A DNA stretch of 64,000 bases from Chondrocystis sp. NIES-4102 (GCA_002368355.1 AP018281.1:2604001-2668000), one strand, 5' to 3'. Positions 46,663-57,021 are shown, counted from the stretch's first letter. The notes: generated from the sequence alone by a model not told the origin. Translations and numbers: made by a program.

Positions 46663-49368
46663 TTAATACTTAGCCAAAACATATTCCTTCGCACTATCAA
46701 AATCATTAACTTTACCATCAAGATAAGCTGCGAAAACATCATCTAAGATTTGTTTATATAAAGCTCCAGGGGAATAGCCAAAACTCTTTAAATCATTTCC
46801 ATTTAATAAAGGTTTTACTGATACTAATTTAGTTAAATATTGCCAAACTAAACGACGAACATCTCTATTACTACGAGCAGCAAATAAAATTAAGGTTAAA
46901 GACTTATAAGGGCGTAATAACTGATAAATTTCACTAGGAGAACTACATTCAACCAACTTATCAGCCACTTCAGTTTCTAAAGTTTCTAACTGTTCAATTC
47001 TTTGTAGACTATCTTTAGGTAATTGCAGGTAGGTAGCAACTGTCAACCGATCTATATTATTAAGATGAGCAATTAATAACTCTAACCTAATTAACCAATG
47101 TTGCGACTGAGATTGCGCCTCAAGACAGCATAACCATTTAGATAGATAACCTAATTGAAATAATAAATTAGGAGTTAAAACTAAATCCTGATGTAAACAA
47201 CTTAAAGCATTTAATTGCGCTAATAATTTTAAGGCTCTTTGCCAATAGGATGCTTGTAAAATATATTTTAATTCTGCCCGTAATCTAGTAGTTAAAGCAG
47301 GGGCTTGACGTTCGCCGATACGTAATTGTTCGTATACCCCACTTTTTATGGCATAGTGAATATATTCTTCGGTTTGCGGTTCAATAATAAAACCTAAACG
47401 CACAGCAAACCTAACGGCGCGATATATACGGGTTGGATCTTCGATAAAACTATTGGGATGAAGCACCCTAATTTGACGGGATTTTAAATCTAATAAACCG
47501 CCAAAAAAGTCTAGTAAATCGCCTTTACGGGAAAATTCGCCCCTTTTTGGGGGAGTTAAGCGCACTGCCAAAGCATTAATCGTAAAATCTCGACGATATA
47601 AATCCTGGCGGATAGAACTGGCTTCTACTTGGGGATTAGCTGCGGGATAAGGATAAAATTCAGTACGCGCAGTAGCAATATCAATTAATAAGTTACCTAG
47701 GATAGGATCTTTATGCCAAGCTAAAGCTGCGGTTTGAAACTCTCCATGAATTGAGACGCTTACTTGGGGATACATGGCTTGAATTGTTGCAGCTAATTCT
47801 ACTCCAGCCCGATCATCTTGAGAACGATGGTATCCATCTACCACTAAGTCTATATCCTGTAGCAGTAAAGATTCAGTTCCATCATTAAGTAAGACATCCC
47901 TAACTCCACCCCCTACTAAATAAAGATTCCAGCCCCTTTGTTGTGCTGCTTGAGTTACTGCTAATAGTAATTGCCAAATGGCAGGTTGTAGGCGATTCTG
48001 TAGGGTGGGTAATAATTGGGAAGTTAAAGTAAGTTTGGTAGTATCATTACTTTGCAACTCCTGACGTTGATCATGTAGCTGTCTTAGTACATCAGTACGG
48101 GTAACAATGCCAATCAATTCTCCAGATTTCAAAACAGGTAATCTACCGACATCGTAAGTCACCATTAAAGATTCAATTTCGCTAATAGTAGTTTCAGGTT
48201 CAATAGTTTTGAGGTTACGACTCATATAACCTTTAACGGGAGAATGACTAAAACCGTGATGCAAAGCCAAATCGAGATCGCGACGAGAAATAATTCCCAC
48301 CAAGCGATCGCTCTCGTCAACTACCGATAATCCCGAATGACCATAGCGAAATAAAATTCTTTGTGCCTGTTCGATGGTAGTATCGGGGCGAATAGTTCTT
48401 ACAGGGGAAGACATTAAATCTTGGGCGGTGGGAGGATGGGGAATCTGTGTTTCTAATTCATCTAATAATTGCCCAAATAGTTGTTCGGGTTGGTCTGTTT
48501 GCATAGACATTGAGGCTGCTTGTGCATGACCCCCACCCCCAAAGGGCAAAAACAATTGATTAAGATTAGTTTCACTTAAACGCGATCGCCCTATCACTAC
48601 TAATTTCGGATTGTTGCTTTTCTGATACTGATGTCCTAATAGCAATACATCACTTTTTGTCAGATCCATAAATCTGGAGGCTAGGGAAGATAAACCAGCA
48701 ACAAAGTTATCCGTTTGCAATAAAACCGAAGTAACAGTATATCCTCGTATTATCGTCTGATTTTTTTGATCCAAAGCAGTTTTAAGTAAGTCTTGTAGCT
48801 GAGGAGATAAACCAGGTTCGAGATATTCGGCAATAATTGCCACATTTGCCCCCATCTCCATCAAATAAGCGATCGCTTTAGCATCACGGGGAGTAGTTTG
48901 ATCAAAAGTCAAAGATCCCGTATCCACATGAATACCCAATGCCATCGCTGTAGCTTCAACAGGAGTAATAGTAATTGCTTGTTGTTGTAACAATTCAGTA
49001 ATGTAGGTGGTAATTGCCCCAACAGGTTCAATATGAAACTTGGCTTGAGGTAAATCCGACTCAAGATCTAAATGATGATCGTAAACTTCCAAACGTTCGA
49101 TGTTGGGTAAACTAAGCCATGCTGCTGCTTGTCCCAGGCGATCGCTCTTTTGGGTATCGACTATATATATACCAGTTAAAACTTCTGGTTTAATATTGCG
49201 TATCTCCACCAAATCAAATTCATCTCGATATAAAGCCAGGAAATTCTTAACCGTTGGATGCGCCCCACCAGTTAAAATAATTTTTGCCCCCGACTGCAAG
49301 CGAGATAAACCAATAGCTGCACCCAAAGCGTCGAAGTCGACAGTTTGATGACATAGGATGATTTCCAT
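46663..49368 (-). CDS. DHH phosphoesterase / CBS / CCA-adding tRNA nucleotidyltransferase fusion
   Basis: A 901-aa three-part protein. Residues about 5-300 are a DHH/DHHA1 phosphoesterase domain ('DFDALGAAIGLSRL', 'VYDHHLDLES', 'FGGGGHAQAAS'). Two CBS domains follow (about 318-375 and 380-435). The C-terminal part (about 465-890) is the polymerase-beta-type tRNA nucleotidyltransferase, with 'YLVGGGVRDVLL', 'DIDLVVDGYHR', 'RRDFTINALAV' and 'EDPTRIYRAVRFAVRLGF'. Since cyanobacterial tRNA genes here do not encode CCA, this or a related enzyme is needed to add it; some fusions of this type add only part of CCA. The three-domain architecture is known from cyanobacteria and some other bacteria. Confidence 0.93.
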   Translation of the reverse strand: MEIILCHQTVDFDALGAAIGLSRLQSGAKIILTGGAHPTVKNFLALYRDEFDLVEIRNIKPEVLTGIYIVDTQKSDRLGQAAAWLSLPNIERLEVYDHHLDLESDLPQAKFHIEPVGAITTYITELLQQQAITITPVEATAMALGIHVDTGSLTFDQTTPRDAKAIAYLMEMGANVAIIAEYLEPGLSPQLQDLLKTALDQKNQTIIRGYTVTSVLLQTDNFVAGLSSLASRFMDLTKSDVLLLGHQYQKSNNPKLVVIGRSRLSETNLNQLFLPFGGGGHAQAASMSMQTDQPEQLFGQLLDELETQIPHPPTAQDLMSSPVRTIRPDTTIEQAQRILFRYGHSGLSVVDESDRLVGIISRRDLDLALHHGFSHSPVKGYMSRNLKTIEPETTISEIESLMVTYDVGRLPVLKSGELIGIVTRTDVLRQLHDQRQELQSNDTTKLTLTSQLLPTLQNRLQPAIWQLLLAVTQAAQQRGWNLYLVGGGVRDVLLNDGTESLLLQDIDLVVDGYHRSQDDRAGVELAATIQAMYPQVSVSIHGEFQTAALAWHKDPILGNLLIDIATARTEFYPYPAANPQVEASSIRQDLYRRDFTINALAVRLTPPKRGEFSRKGDLLDFFGGLLDLKSRQIRVLHPNSFIEDPTRIYRAVRFAVRLGFIIEPQTEEYIHYAIKSGVYEQLRIGERQAPALTTRLRAELKYILQASYWQRALKLLAQLNALSCLHQDLVLTPNLLFQLGYLSKWLCCLEAQSQSQHWLIRLELLIAHLNNIDRLTVATYLQLPKDSLQRIEQLETLETEVADKLVECSSPSEIYQLLRPYKSLTLILFAARSNRDVRRLVWQYLTKLVSVKPLLNGNDLKSFGYSPGALYKQILDDVFAAYLDGKVNDFDSAKEYVLAKY

Positions 49369-49505
49369 TTAGACGTTGGTAATTTGAATCTATAAACTGA
49401 TACTAATACTATTAGCTGCTTAAAATATTAATAATCTATTTACTTATGGGGTCTATTTTTTAATAAGATTTTCTTGTAAGGCAAAAAATATAAAGATACA
49501 GAAAA

Positions 49506-50015
49506 ATGAAATTCAATATTAAATATTCACTACCATCAGTTGCCAACAATCTAACTATTTTAATTATTGCGATCATTATCACAGTCTCATTGCAAGTCCT
49601 GCCTGCTTGGAGTGCCGACTATAATAAACAAGTATGGACTGATGCTGATTTTTCCCATCAAGATTTAACCGATGCTAGTTTCGATCATACCAATTTACGA
49701 GGTAGTGACCTTAGTTTTGTTAAGGCTTCGGGAGTTCGTTTTTTTGGGGCTAATATGTCTAGAGTTAATTTAGAAGGTGCTGATTTACGTTTTGCAAGCT
49801 TAGAATCAACTCGTTTAACTCGCGCTAATCTAACTAATGCCAATTTGGAAGGGGCATATCTAACTAATGCAATGTTGCAGGAAGCTACAATTACAGGGGC
49901 AGACTTTACAGACGCATTACTCAATCCTACAACCGAAAAACAACTATGTGAAGTAGCTAACGGTACTAATCCTACTACAGGTAGAAATACTAAGGATACT
50001 TTATATTGTGAATAG
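49506..50015 (+). CDS. Exported pentapeptide-repeat protein
   Basis: A 169-aa protein with an N-terminal signal peptide (residues 14-35 hydrophobic, cleavage after 'LPAWSA'). About 18 pentapeptide units follow (from 'DADFSHQDLTDASFDHTNL' to 'EATITGADFTDALL') and then a short C-terminal tail with two cysteines ('KQLCEVA', 'TLYCE') that probably form a disulfide. This layout matches lumenal or periplasmic pentapeptide proteins of cyanobacteria and the plant thylakoid lumen. No enzymatic role is known. Confidence 0.9.
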   Translation: MKFNIKYSLPSVANNLTILIIAIIITVSLQVLPAWSADYNKQVWTDADFSHQDLTDASFDHTNLRGSDLSFVKASGVRFFGANMSRVNLEGADLRFASLESTRLTRANLTNANLEGAYLTNAMLQEATITGADFTDALLNPTTEKQLCEVANGTNPTTGRNTKDTLYCE

Positions 50016-50460
50016 ATAATTAAATCCAAGCAATATATTCTCTTTAAGCCATCTAAATATCAATTCTTAAATGGGGGAGAATTAAGACAGATTTAGATCA
50101 CGATCGCATTCGTCATGCACTGGAAATAGATATTTCAGCCTTGCGATTAACTTAATGTAATCTTTCTTATCTCTCTAACTATTGCTTAAGAATTGATCTA
50201 ATCAACCGTCTTGATTGTTTTTAATAGCATGGCTTAATAAGTTTCATAAACCTATAATCAATATATCTATTATTAATAGACTGTAACCAAATAGCAGTAG
50301 ATCAAATGCGAAATTTTCATTTTTTATTAAGCCAAGATTTATAGGACTATTTATAAATATATATAGTTCTTGTTATTGGTTTGCAAGTGGATAATAGGAG
50401 ATTTGCTTACGTTTAAGCTAATAATGCGAGAGCTTCACAATTAATGTTAAGACTAACGTT
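50016..50460. other. Spacer, one unassigned coding-like fragment
   Basis: These 445 bases hold no complete gene. The stretch 50081-50155 (+) reads 'LDHDRIRHALEIDISALRLT' then stop, coding-like but without a start or a family that I recognise. The rest is AT-rich. Confidence 0.4.
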
Positions 50461-51012
50461 GTGGAAATGCTGGTTATGGGTAAATGGTGTAGAGTAAAAT
50501 GCAACTATATTAATCGAGCTCCGCTTCCAAAGACTGGGATCTTTGATGAACCTTATAGTAAAAGCAAGAGATTAACTATTCAAGAGCAGATCGAGAGAGA
50601 TAACTGGCGTAAAAATATTAAAGGAATGTTCGCCTGCGGTCATCGAAATGGGGTAATAATTGAATTATGTCCAGCAGAGCTATTGGTAATAGGCAATAAT
50701 ATAAATAAAATTTATAAATATCAAGATAATTGTTTTGAAGTTTTTAGCAATATTTCTAATTGGCGCAATTATACCAGTGAATATTTAGCCCTTTTACGAG
50801 ACGAAGTAATACTATGGCAATTAGAAATTGAACAACTGCAATGCTATTTATGTCAAGAAGAATATATTGGTTGGCATCAATATAAGGTATTAAATAGTTG
50901 CTTGGATAATTCAACTCAATTTAACAATTCACTACCAGAAATACTCGAAAATGGATTAGCTTTGTGTATAGCAAGTGAAAAGACAGGTAATCCTATTGAA
51001 TTTTTCTGGTAA
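50461..51012 (+). CDS. Unknown 183-aa protein, cyanobacterial hypothetical type
   Basis: A soluble protein with a starting GTG; ATGs 2 and 5 codons later are equally possible. It carries about seven cysteines (for example 'MGKWCRVKCNYIN', 'KGMFACGHRNG' and 'EQLQCYLCQEEY'), with one CxxC pair, and several Trp and Tyr residues. I do not recognise a domain. The cysteine content might mean a metal or redox site, which is a guess. The C-terminal 'GLALCIASEKTGNPIEFFW' looks like a conserved ending. It converges on the ferritin-fold gene. Confidence 0.55.
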   Translation: MEMLVMGKWCRVKCNYINRAPLPKTGIFDEPYSKSKRLTIQEQIERDNWRKNIKGMFACGHRNGVIIELCPAELLVIGNNINKIYKYQDNCFEVFSNISNWRNYTSEYLALLRDEVILWQLEIEQLQCYLCQEEYIGWHQYKVLNSCLDNSTQFNNSLPEILENGLALCIASEKTGNPIEFFW

Positions 51013-51119
51013 AGTGAGAACCGATAAAAGACTCATCAAAAGATTGAGTAAAATATCGCTTGTTTCTAAAACCCTGAACTTTTAAGAAATTACTATTAAA
51101 TTAATCTAACCACAGATAC

Positions 51120-52415
51120 TTACTTAGAGGGAATAGGGAACTTTTTAGCAAGTTTATCCAATTTTGTAGCGATCGCACTCATCCCAGAAGATCCTTTCAT
51201 TTTTCTAGCCCCAGCAGCTAATTGGGTTAAGCGTTCAACAATTAAGGTTTTTTCCACAACTCCACCTATAAAAGGTTCAATACTATCAAGCATGGTAAAA
51301 GTAATACCAGCGTGAACATCTGAATTTTTCTTACTTGCAGGTAGTTTAACCAATTCCTTAGCAGCCTTATCCAGGACGTGCATCATTTCAATAGCTGCAT
51401 TGACTAATAGCTTTTTCTCACGCTGTTCAGTACCCGACTTAGTATAACTTTGCACTAAAAACCGTAACAACATCCCATAACTTGCATTGGCAAAATCTAA
51501 CACCATAGCAGCAGGATGAGCATCAATAAACACCTTCCCTTCAGCTTCTGCTGGCATTCGCATCACTGGATTTTCCGCAACAGGATAGACAGCATCAAAC
51601 TCTGGATTTACTTCCATCAGCTTAATATACTCCTCTTTCATCCCCTGAAACTTATGATAGTGAGAATCCGCGCGATCGCTTGGTGAACCTTCTCCTTGCT
51701 CCACAATGCTATCAATTGCTTTCATAGCCGAATCAAGATCGCTAATACAGCCCACCCCATCCATTTTAATAATCTCTGACCCAATTTGACCGCCTTCGGG
51801 TCCAATAAAGACCATTTCAGGACTAGTGCGATCGCAAAAAGCTTGTAAATTTAATCGCAAGGCTTCATAAAGATGACTAACAGTACTGTAATCTTGACTA
51901 TTGGGCATCAATCCTTGATAAGCTTGTTTTCTAGAGCTACTATCACCCTCAAAACCTTCACCATCTGCTTCTTCAATTCCTGTTGGTCGTTCAATAAAGA
52001 TAAAATGATCTAAAGTTTCTAAGGAAAAAGGGGTTAATCTTAAGACTAAATCTGAGGGAAAATAACCAGAACTAACAGGAAAATTTGGTCTAGTAAAATG
52101 AGGTTGTCCACCTAAAGCAACAATTAAATTACTAACACTTAATAGGTGTCCCATTTCTTCTATTGCCACACCTAAAATTACCTTATACCAATCTTTGACC
52201 GCTTCTGCCTCTTGGACTGAAAAATTAGGATCTTCAACTTTTAAACTAAAGGCTGCATAAAGATAACTGCACATTAAAGTATGCTCAATTTCTGCTGCCT
52301 CCGCCAAAAGATGGAAAATCTGCTCACGAGAACCAATAATAATATCAGGCTCGTTTTTCGCCTCCGTCTCCTGCAATTGTGATGTGGCTAGGGTATCAAT
52401 ATTTTTAAGATTCAT
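51120..52415 (-). CDS. Ferritin-like protein of the VioB/iminophenyl-pyruvate dimer synthase type
   Basis: A 431-aa protein. The N-terminal helical domain (about residues 28-260) has the family pattern 'HLLAEAAEIEHTLMCSYLYAA' and 'VILGVAIEEMGHLLSVSNLI', giving the E...ExxH di-metal ligands of the ferritin fold. The C-terminal helical part (about 270-420) is typical of the longer members. Relatives in the violacein and rebeccamycin pathways couple aromatic iminopyruvates, but most family members in other bacteria stand outside such clusters, as here (no vio/reb partners). The true reaction is not known. Confidence 0.82.
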   Translation of the reverse strand: MNLKNIDTLATSQLQETEAKNEPDIIIGSREQIFHLLAEAAEIEHTLMCSYLYAAFSLKVEDPNFSVQEAEAVKDWYKVILGVAIEEMGHLLSVSNLIVALGGQPHFTRPNFPVSSGYFPSDLVLRLTPFSLETLDHFIFIERPTGIEEADGEGFEGDSSSRKQAYQGLMPNSQDYSTVSHLYEALRLNLQAFCDRTSPEMVFIGPEGGQIGSEIIKMDGVGCISDLDSAMKAIDSIVEQGEGSPSDRADSHYHKFQGMKEEYIKLMEVNPEFDAVYPVAENPVMRMPAEAEGKVFIDAHPAAMVLDFANASYGMLLRFLVQSYTKSGTEQREKKLLVNAAIEMMHVLDKAAKELVKLPASKKNSDVHAGITFTMLDSIEPFIGGVVEKTLIVERLTQLAAGARKMKGSSGMSAIATKLDKLAKKFPIPSK

Positions 52416-52637
52416 TTATAAGGTAGAGTGGCTGATTAATGTATGTAGCTTTATCTTAGAAGCTTTTTTATTAAAAAGTTGATTTTGCAGAAGATTGATA
52501 AAAATTGAATTTATCCTAATACTATCGGATTATTAAATAATTAGGTTTTAGACAAGTTATAACTTTAGCAATAATGTCACAATAGAAGTAATTCAATAAG
52601 ATCATTGTGACCCTGAGTCTAATTTATAGTACCGCCT

Positions 52638-55547
52638 GTGAATCTAATCGCTTCTACTTCTGAGTTAAATATACAAGAATTATTTCCTTTTGAACTCGAT
52701 AAATTTCAAAAAAAGGCAATCTTAGCCCTTGCAGCAGGGAAATCGGTAGTTATATGCGCTCCAACAGGTTCAGGTAAAACTTTAATTGGCGAATATGCTA
52801 TCTATCGCGCCCTAGCTCACGGAAAGCGGGTTTTCTATACCACACCGCTAAAAGCTCTATCTAATCAAAAGTTTCGGGATTTTCAAGAACAATTTGGCGC
52901 AGGGGATGCTCAAAAAATCGGTTTACTGACTGGGGATATTATTATTAACCCTAACGCTTCGGTAGTAGTTATGACTACAGAAATATTTCGTAATATGCTC
53001 TATGAAACCCCCATAGGGCAATTAGGGACAACATTAGAGAATGTAGAAACAGTAGTATTAGATGAGTGCCATTACATTAGCGATCGCTTTCGGGGTACAG
53101 TTTGGGAAGAATCGATCATCTATTGTCCGCCACAAATTCAGTTAGTAGCCCTTTCTGCTACTATTGGAAACCCAGAAGAATTGACAGAATGGATCACTCA
53201 AGTTCGTAATTCCCATCCCCATAGACAACAAAGATACGAATGTGAATTAATAAATTCTAATTTTCGTCCTGTACCCTTAAGATATTACTTTTGCGATCGC
53301 CGAGGTATCCAGCGACTTTTAAATCAAAACAACACACAAATTAATCCCCAACTCAAACCTAAAGGACAAAAACCCAAACGCCTAAAAATTAAAGATTGTC
53401 CAAAAATCTACCAGGTAGTACAGCAATTACAAGAAAAAGATATGCTACCTGCAATTTACATTATCTTTAGTCGTCGTGCTTGCGATCAGGCGGTGGATAC
53501 CTTAGATGGTTTAGATTTAGTTACCCCCGAAGAAGGACAACAAATAGAAAATCTTCTGCTTTATTTCTTTTTAGCGGAGAATATCGAGTTACAAGGCGCA
53601 CTAATTCAACATTTTACTAGCAGTAACACCCAATTAACCACACTATTACGAGATTACCTAGCAGCCAATGAGGAAGCGGAAACACTATTAGCCCAATATT
53701 TAACTGCAAACCCCAATCAAAAATATCTCCTCTGGCAATTTCTCTGTAATAACTCCCATATTGCTAAAATTGAGCAAATCGAGCCATTAATGAGGGGAAT
53801 TGCTGCCCATCATGCAGGCTTATTACCAGCTTGGAAAGAACTAGTAGAAAGACTATTTGAATTAGGATTAGTTAAAGTAGTGTTTGCAACTGCTACCTTA
53901 GCTGCGGGAATTAATATGCCAGCACGCACCACCGTTATGTCTGCCCTTTCCAAACGTACCGATGGCGGACATAGTATGCTGAGTCCTTCAGAATTTTTGC
54001 AGATATCTGGTAGGGCTGGAAGACGAGGGAAAGATAAAGTAGGTCATGTAGTTACAGTGCAAACTCCTTTTGAGGGGGCAAAAGAGGCAGCATTTTTAGC
54101 AACTTCCGAAGCCGAACCCTTGAGAAGTTGGTTTACTCCTTCCTATGGAATGGTGTTAAATCTATTGCAAAAATACAGTTTACCTGAAGTTAAAGAACTA
54201 TTAGAGAGAAGTTTTGCCGAATACCTATCCCAAAAAAGATTAGCCCCAGAACAAGTAGCGATCGCCGAAATAACTACGGAATTAGCCAAGTTAGATATTG
54301 CTTTAGCTGCCATCTCCCCTGCACAGTTAGCTAGTTACGAAAAGTTACGAGAAAGGGCGAGGGAAGAACAACGGTTATTAGATATCTTAGAACAACAAGC
54401 CGAAGCCTCTTATAAAATTTCCATCAAACCATTAATTGCAGAACTTGCACCAGGTAGAATTATTGGTTTAAAAGGCAAACACATTCGGGTTAATTCCCCA
54501 ATAGCAGCAGTCTTAATAGCCCTAATTCCAGTTTCCAATAAAGTATCTAATTTTCTTTGTTTAGGGATAGATAACCATTGGTATCTTGCAGATCATAGCG
54601 ATGTTACTCAAATTAACGAGGGAACTATTCCCTTAGCTAATTTAAAGGCAATTCCTCAACCTGCTTTAGATAATGTGCAGTTAGGGAAATGGATCGCTGG
54701 GGATGAAATTACTGCACCCGTAGTTAAGCAAATTACTAATTATTTAATACCCCCGAACCCTATCCCCGAAATAGTTGATCAACAAAGAAGACTAGAACAA
54801 GTTCAACAACAAATTGCCGAACATCCCATTCAACAAGTAAGTAACCCTAACCGTTTACTCAAAAAACATACCCAACGTCTGCAACTAAGGGAAAAACTCA
54901 ATAAAACCCAAATAAAATATCAAAAACAAAAACTAAATCAATCCTACTATTGGGAAGAATTCCTCAATTTAATTGCTGTATTACAAGATTTTGCAGCTTT
55001 AGAAGAATATACCCCCACCTTTTTAGGACAAGCTGCTGCTACCATTCGAGGTGATAATGAACTTTGGTTAGCCCTAGTCTTTGTTTCGGGAGAATTAGAA
55101 CATCTAGAACCCCAGCACTTAGCAGCTACCATTTGCGCCCTAATTACCGAAACCCCACGCGCCGATGTTTGGTGTGATTTCCCTCCACCCAAAGAAGTAT
55201 TAGAGGCTTTAGGTGTCAAAAAACGCGATGATGATCCCTCGGAAGCAACTACATCTTCCCCTCTAAGAGAAATTCGCACTCGTCTATTTCAAGTACAACG
55301 CCGTCATGAAGTAGGTTTACCAGTTTGGCGGGAATACGAGTTGATAGGACTATGTGAACAGTGGGCGTTAGGTATGGACTGGAATGATCTATGTGAGGGG
55401 GTGAGTTTAGCAGAAGGCGATGTAGTTAGAATGTTGCGTCGTACTGTTGATGTTCTCGCTCAAATTCCCCAAATTCCCAATATATCCTCAACCTTGTCTA
55501 ATAATGCTAGAGAAGCTAGTCGTATGATGAAACGATTTCCTATTTAG
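52638..55547 (+). CDS. Ski2/Mtr4-like DEVH RNA helicase
   Basis: A 969-aa superfamily-2 helicase related to Ski2, Mtr4 and plant chloroplast ISE2. Domain 1 has 'VVICAPTGSGKTLIGEYA' (motif I), 'VVLDECHYISD' (DEVH-type box as DECH) and 'VALSATIGNPEEL' (motif III). Domain 2 has 'GIAAHHAGLLPAWKELVE', 'FATATLAAGINMPARTTV' and 'QISGRAGRRGKDKVGHV' (motif VI). A long C-terminal region has the DSHCT-like end 'LPVWREYELIGLCEQWALG'. It is thought to unwind RNA during processing or decay. The start is GTG. Its 3' end overlaps the next convergent gene by 4 bases. Confidence 0.94.
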   Translation: MNLIASTSELNIQELFPFELDKFQKKAILALAAGKSVVICAPTGSGKTLIGEYAIYRALAHGKRVFYTTPLKALSNQKFRDFQEQFGAGDAQKIGLLTGDIIINPNASVVVMTTEIFRNMLYETPIGQLGTTLENVETVVLDECHYISDRFRGTVWEESIIYCPPQIQLVALSATIGNPEELTEWITQVRNSHPHRQQRYECELINSNFRPVPLRYYFCDRRGIQRLLNQNNTQINPQLKPKGQKPKRLKIKDCPKIYQVVQQLQEKDMLPAIYIIFSRRACDQAVDTLDGLDLVTPEEGQQIENLLLYFFLAENIELQGALIQHFTSSNTQLTTLLRDYLAANEEAETLLAQYLTANPNQKYLLWQFLCNNSHIAKIEQIEPLMRGIAAHHAGLLPAWKELVERLFELGLVKVVFATATLAAGINMPARTTVMSALSKRTDGGHSMLSPSEFLQISGRAGRRGKDKVGHVVTVQTPFEGAKEAAFLATSEAEPLRSWFTPSYGMVLNLLQKYSLPEVKELLERSFAEYLSQKRLAPEQVAIAEITTELAKLDIALAAISPAQLASYEKLRERAREEQRLLDILEQQAEASYKISIKPLIAELAPGRIIGLKGKHIRVNSPIAAVLIALIPVSNKVSNFLCLGIDNHWYLADHSDVTQINEGTIPLANLKAIPQPALDNVQLGKWIAGDEITAPVVKQITNYLIPPNPIPEIVDQQRRLEQVQQQIAEHPIQQVSNPNRLLKKHTQRLQLREKLNKTQIKYQKQKLNQSYYWEEFLNLIAVLQDFAALEEYTPTFLGQAAATIRGDNELWLALVFVSGELEHLEPQHLAATICALITETPRADVWCDFPPPKEVLEALGVKKRDDDPSEATTSSPLREIRTRLFQVQRRHEVGLPVWREYELIGLCEQWALGMDWNDLCEGVSLAEGDVVRMLRRTVDVLAQIPQIPNISSTLSNNAREASRMMKRFPI

Positions 55548-56317
55548 TTAAGACTAAACTCATCAAATTTAACCACTGCCGAATTAGGTTGGCGAGTATC
55601 ATAACGGTAACTGCTAACTATGCCAGTTTGAGTGTCAAAAATACTAAAAACGGTAATTTCGTTACTGGCGATATAAGGTAGAGGTTGTCCAGCAGTATCA
55701 GTCAACGGGTCTAAAGTAGGTACAATTGGATCTAAACCATTAGGATCACCCGTAAGGGCATAATTTTCTGGGCTATAAGGAGGTATTGGTCTATTATTGT
55801 CTCCTAAATGCGCCCCATAACTATTGCCAACATTAGATGATTCTAAAAAGTGCATTCCCCCAGGACTTTGAAAACGATTCCATAAATGGGAATGTCCGTA
55901 ATATACTAACTGTACTCCTGCCGACTCCAACAAAGGTATGACATCGCGAATTAGATAGTCATCTTGGATGGGATATTCATAATAACGTGACTCTATTTCT
56001 CCCTTATCTGTGTAATTAACTTTAGGCTGAGGATCAGTATAAGGCGGAACAATATTACCTCCTAATGTATGGGGGGGATGATGCAACATCACTATTTTAT
56101 ATTTCGCTTGTTTAAAAGCTTCACTTTGCAATTGTTGTTCTAACCACTGATACTGGGGGCTACCTTGATCGATTCTTTCAAAAATATGTTGTCCATAACC
56201 CCAAGCATAAGCTGGATGTGATTTAATTTCTTCGGCATTAGGTTTAACTGGGATACGGACATTTAAAATCCCTATAATAGCTATTATTACTACAACTATA
56301 ATTATGTATTTGTTCAT
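55544..56317 (-). CDS. Metallophosphatase, C-terminal half
   Basis: A 257-aa protein with an N-terminal hydrophobic anchor (residues 4-20). It carries only the late motifs of a calcineurin-type phosphoesterase: 'VMLHHPPHTLGG' (His79-His80) and 'YYGHSHLWNR' (His142, His144). The earlier motifs (the first Asp, GD, GNHE) are missing, and they are found in the 406-aa ORF at 58323-59543, 2 kb upstream on the same strand. The segment 'AYAWGYGQHIFERIDQGSPQ' reads as the continuation of that ORF. It is most likely a separated half. Activity alone is unlikely because the di-metal site would be incomplete. Confidence 0.75.
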   Translation of the reverse strand: MNKYIIIVVVIIAIIGILNVRIPVKPNAEEIKSHPAYAWGYGQHIFERIDQGSPQYQWLEQQLQSEAFKQAKYKIVMLHHPPHTLGGNIVPPYTDPQPKVNYTDKGEIESRYYEYPIQDDYLIRDVIPLLESAGVQLVYYGHSHLWNRFQSPGGMHFLESSNVGNSYGAHLGDNNRPIPPYSPENYALTGDPNGLDPIVPTLDPLTDTAGQPLPYIASNEITVFSIFDTQTGIVSSYRYDTRQPNSAVVKFDEFSLN

Positions 56318-57021
56318 TGATCAAGATATAGTTTATTGTGGTTTTATTTCGCTGCTAAACTTACCACTAATAATACTAAATAGTAATAAAAGTTAGAGTA
56401 AATTCTTGAGAAGCGATCGCCCTAGATGGCTTTTGATATTTATAGCAATTTTCAACCCAAGCTAAGAAGATAAAGTATTTAAAACATCTTGCCCCCCAGT
56501 CTAAAAATAATTAATATTTACGACTGATAAATTTAAAATAATAGTTAGCTTAAGCATTAACAGAATTAAGCCCAAGCCAGACAAACAAAACCTGTTTAAT
56601 TTCTATTTCCAAACAGCTAAAGAATTATTATTATTAAAAAAAGAGCGATCGCTATTCCGTCACGTTATTAATCTGACACAACAGTTTTTATTCTTTAATT
56701 TTGTATGTGTAAGCAGGATAATCTTTAGATCATTTAAGAAAAAGGCATCGGCTACTAATTTAGCTAATAACAACTCTTAAAAGTAGCTGGAAAGAGCAAC
56801 AATATATATTAAGTTAATCAAAAATCTCAAAGCTAAATCTATCCTAAGTATCTTGTCACTTTCAGACCCTAGATATAGGATACTAAACTCTAATTTCTAA
56901 AACTTCTTGATAACTTTATACAAAAGTAACACAATTTCATACAAATATTATTATCATGTATTACGGTCAAGATTTTCAAGAAATATAATAGTAGTTAATA
57001 ATTTATTGGTAACTACATATT
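56318..57021. other. Spacer inside the split phosphatase region
   Basis: This 704-base AT-rich gap holds scattered HIP1 sites and no recognisable gene. On the minus strand it lies just ahead of the C-terminal phosphatase half. The phosphatase insertion or rearrangement must involve this DNA, but no insertion-sequence ends were visible. Confidence 0.5.

Noticed and set aside
49685-50029. 114-codon antisense ORF over the exported pentapeptide gene
   Set aside because: It arises from the repeat periodicity of the real gene on the plus strand.
40360-56860. Similarity between 40360-40425 and 56800-56860 as a repeat family
   Set aside because: Only short broken matches in AT-rich DNA; no defined ends.
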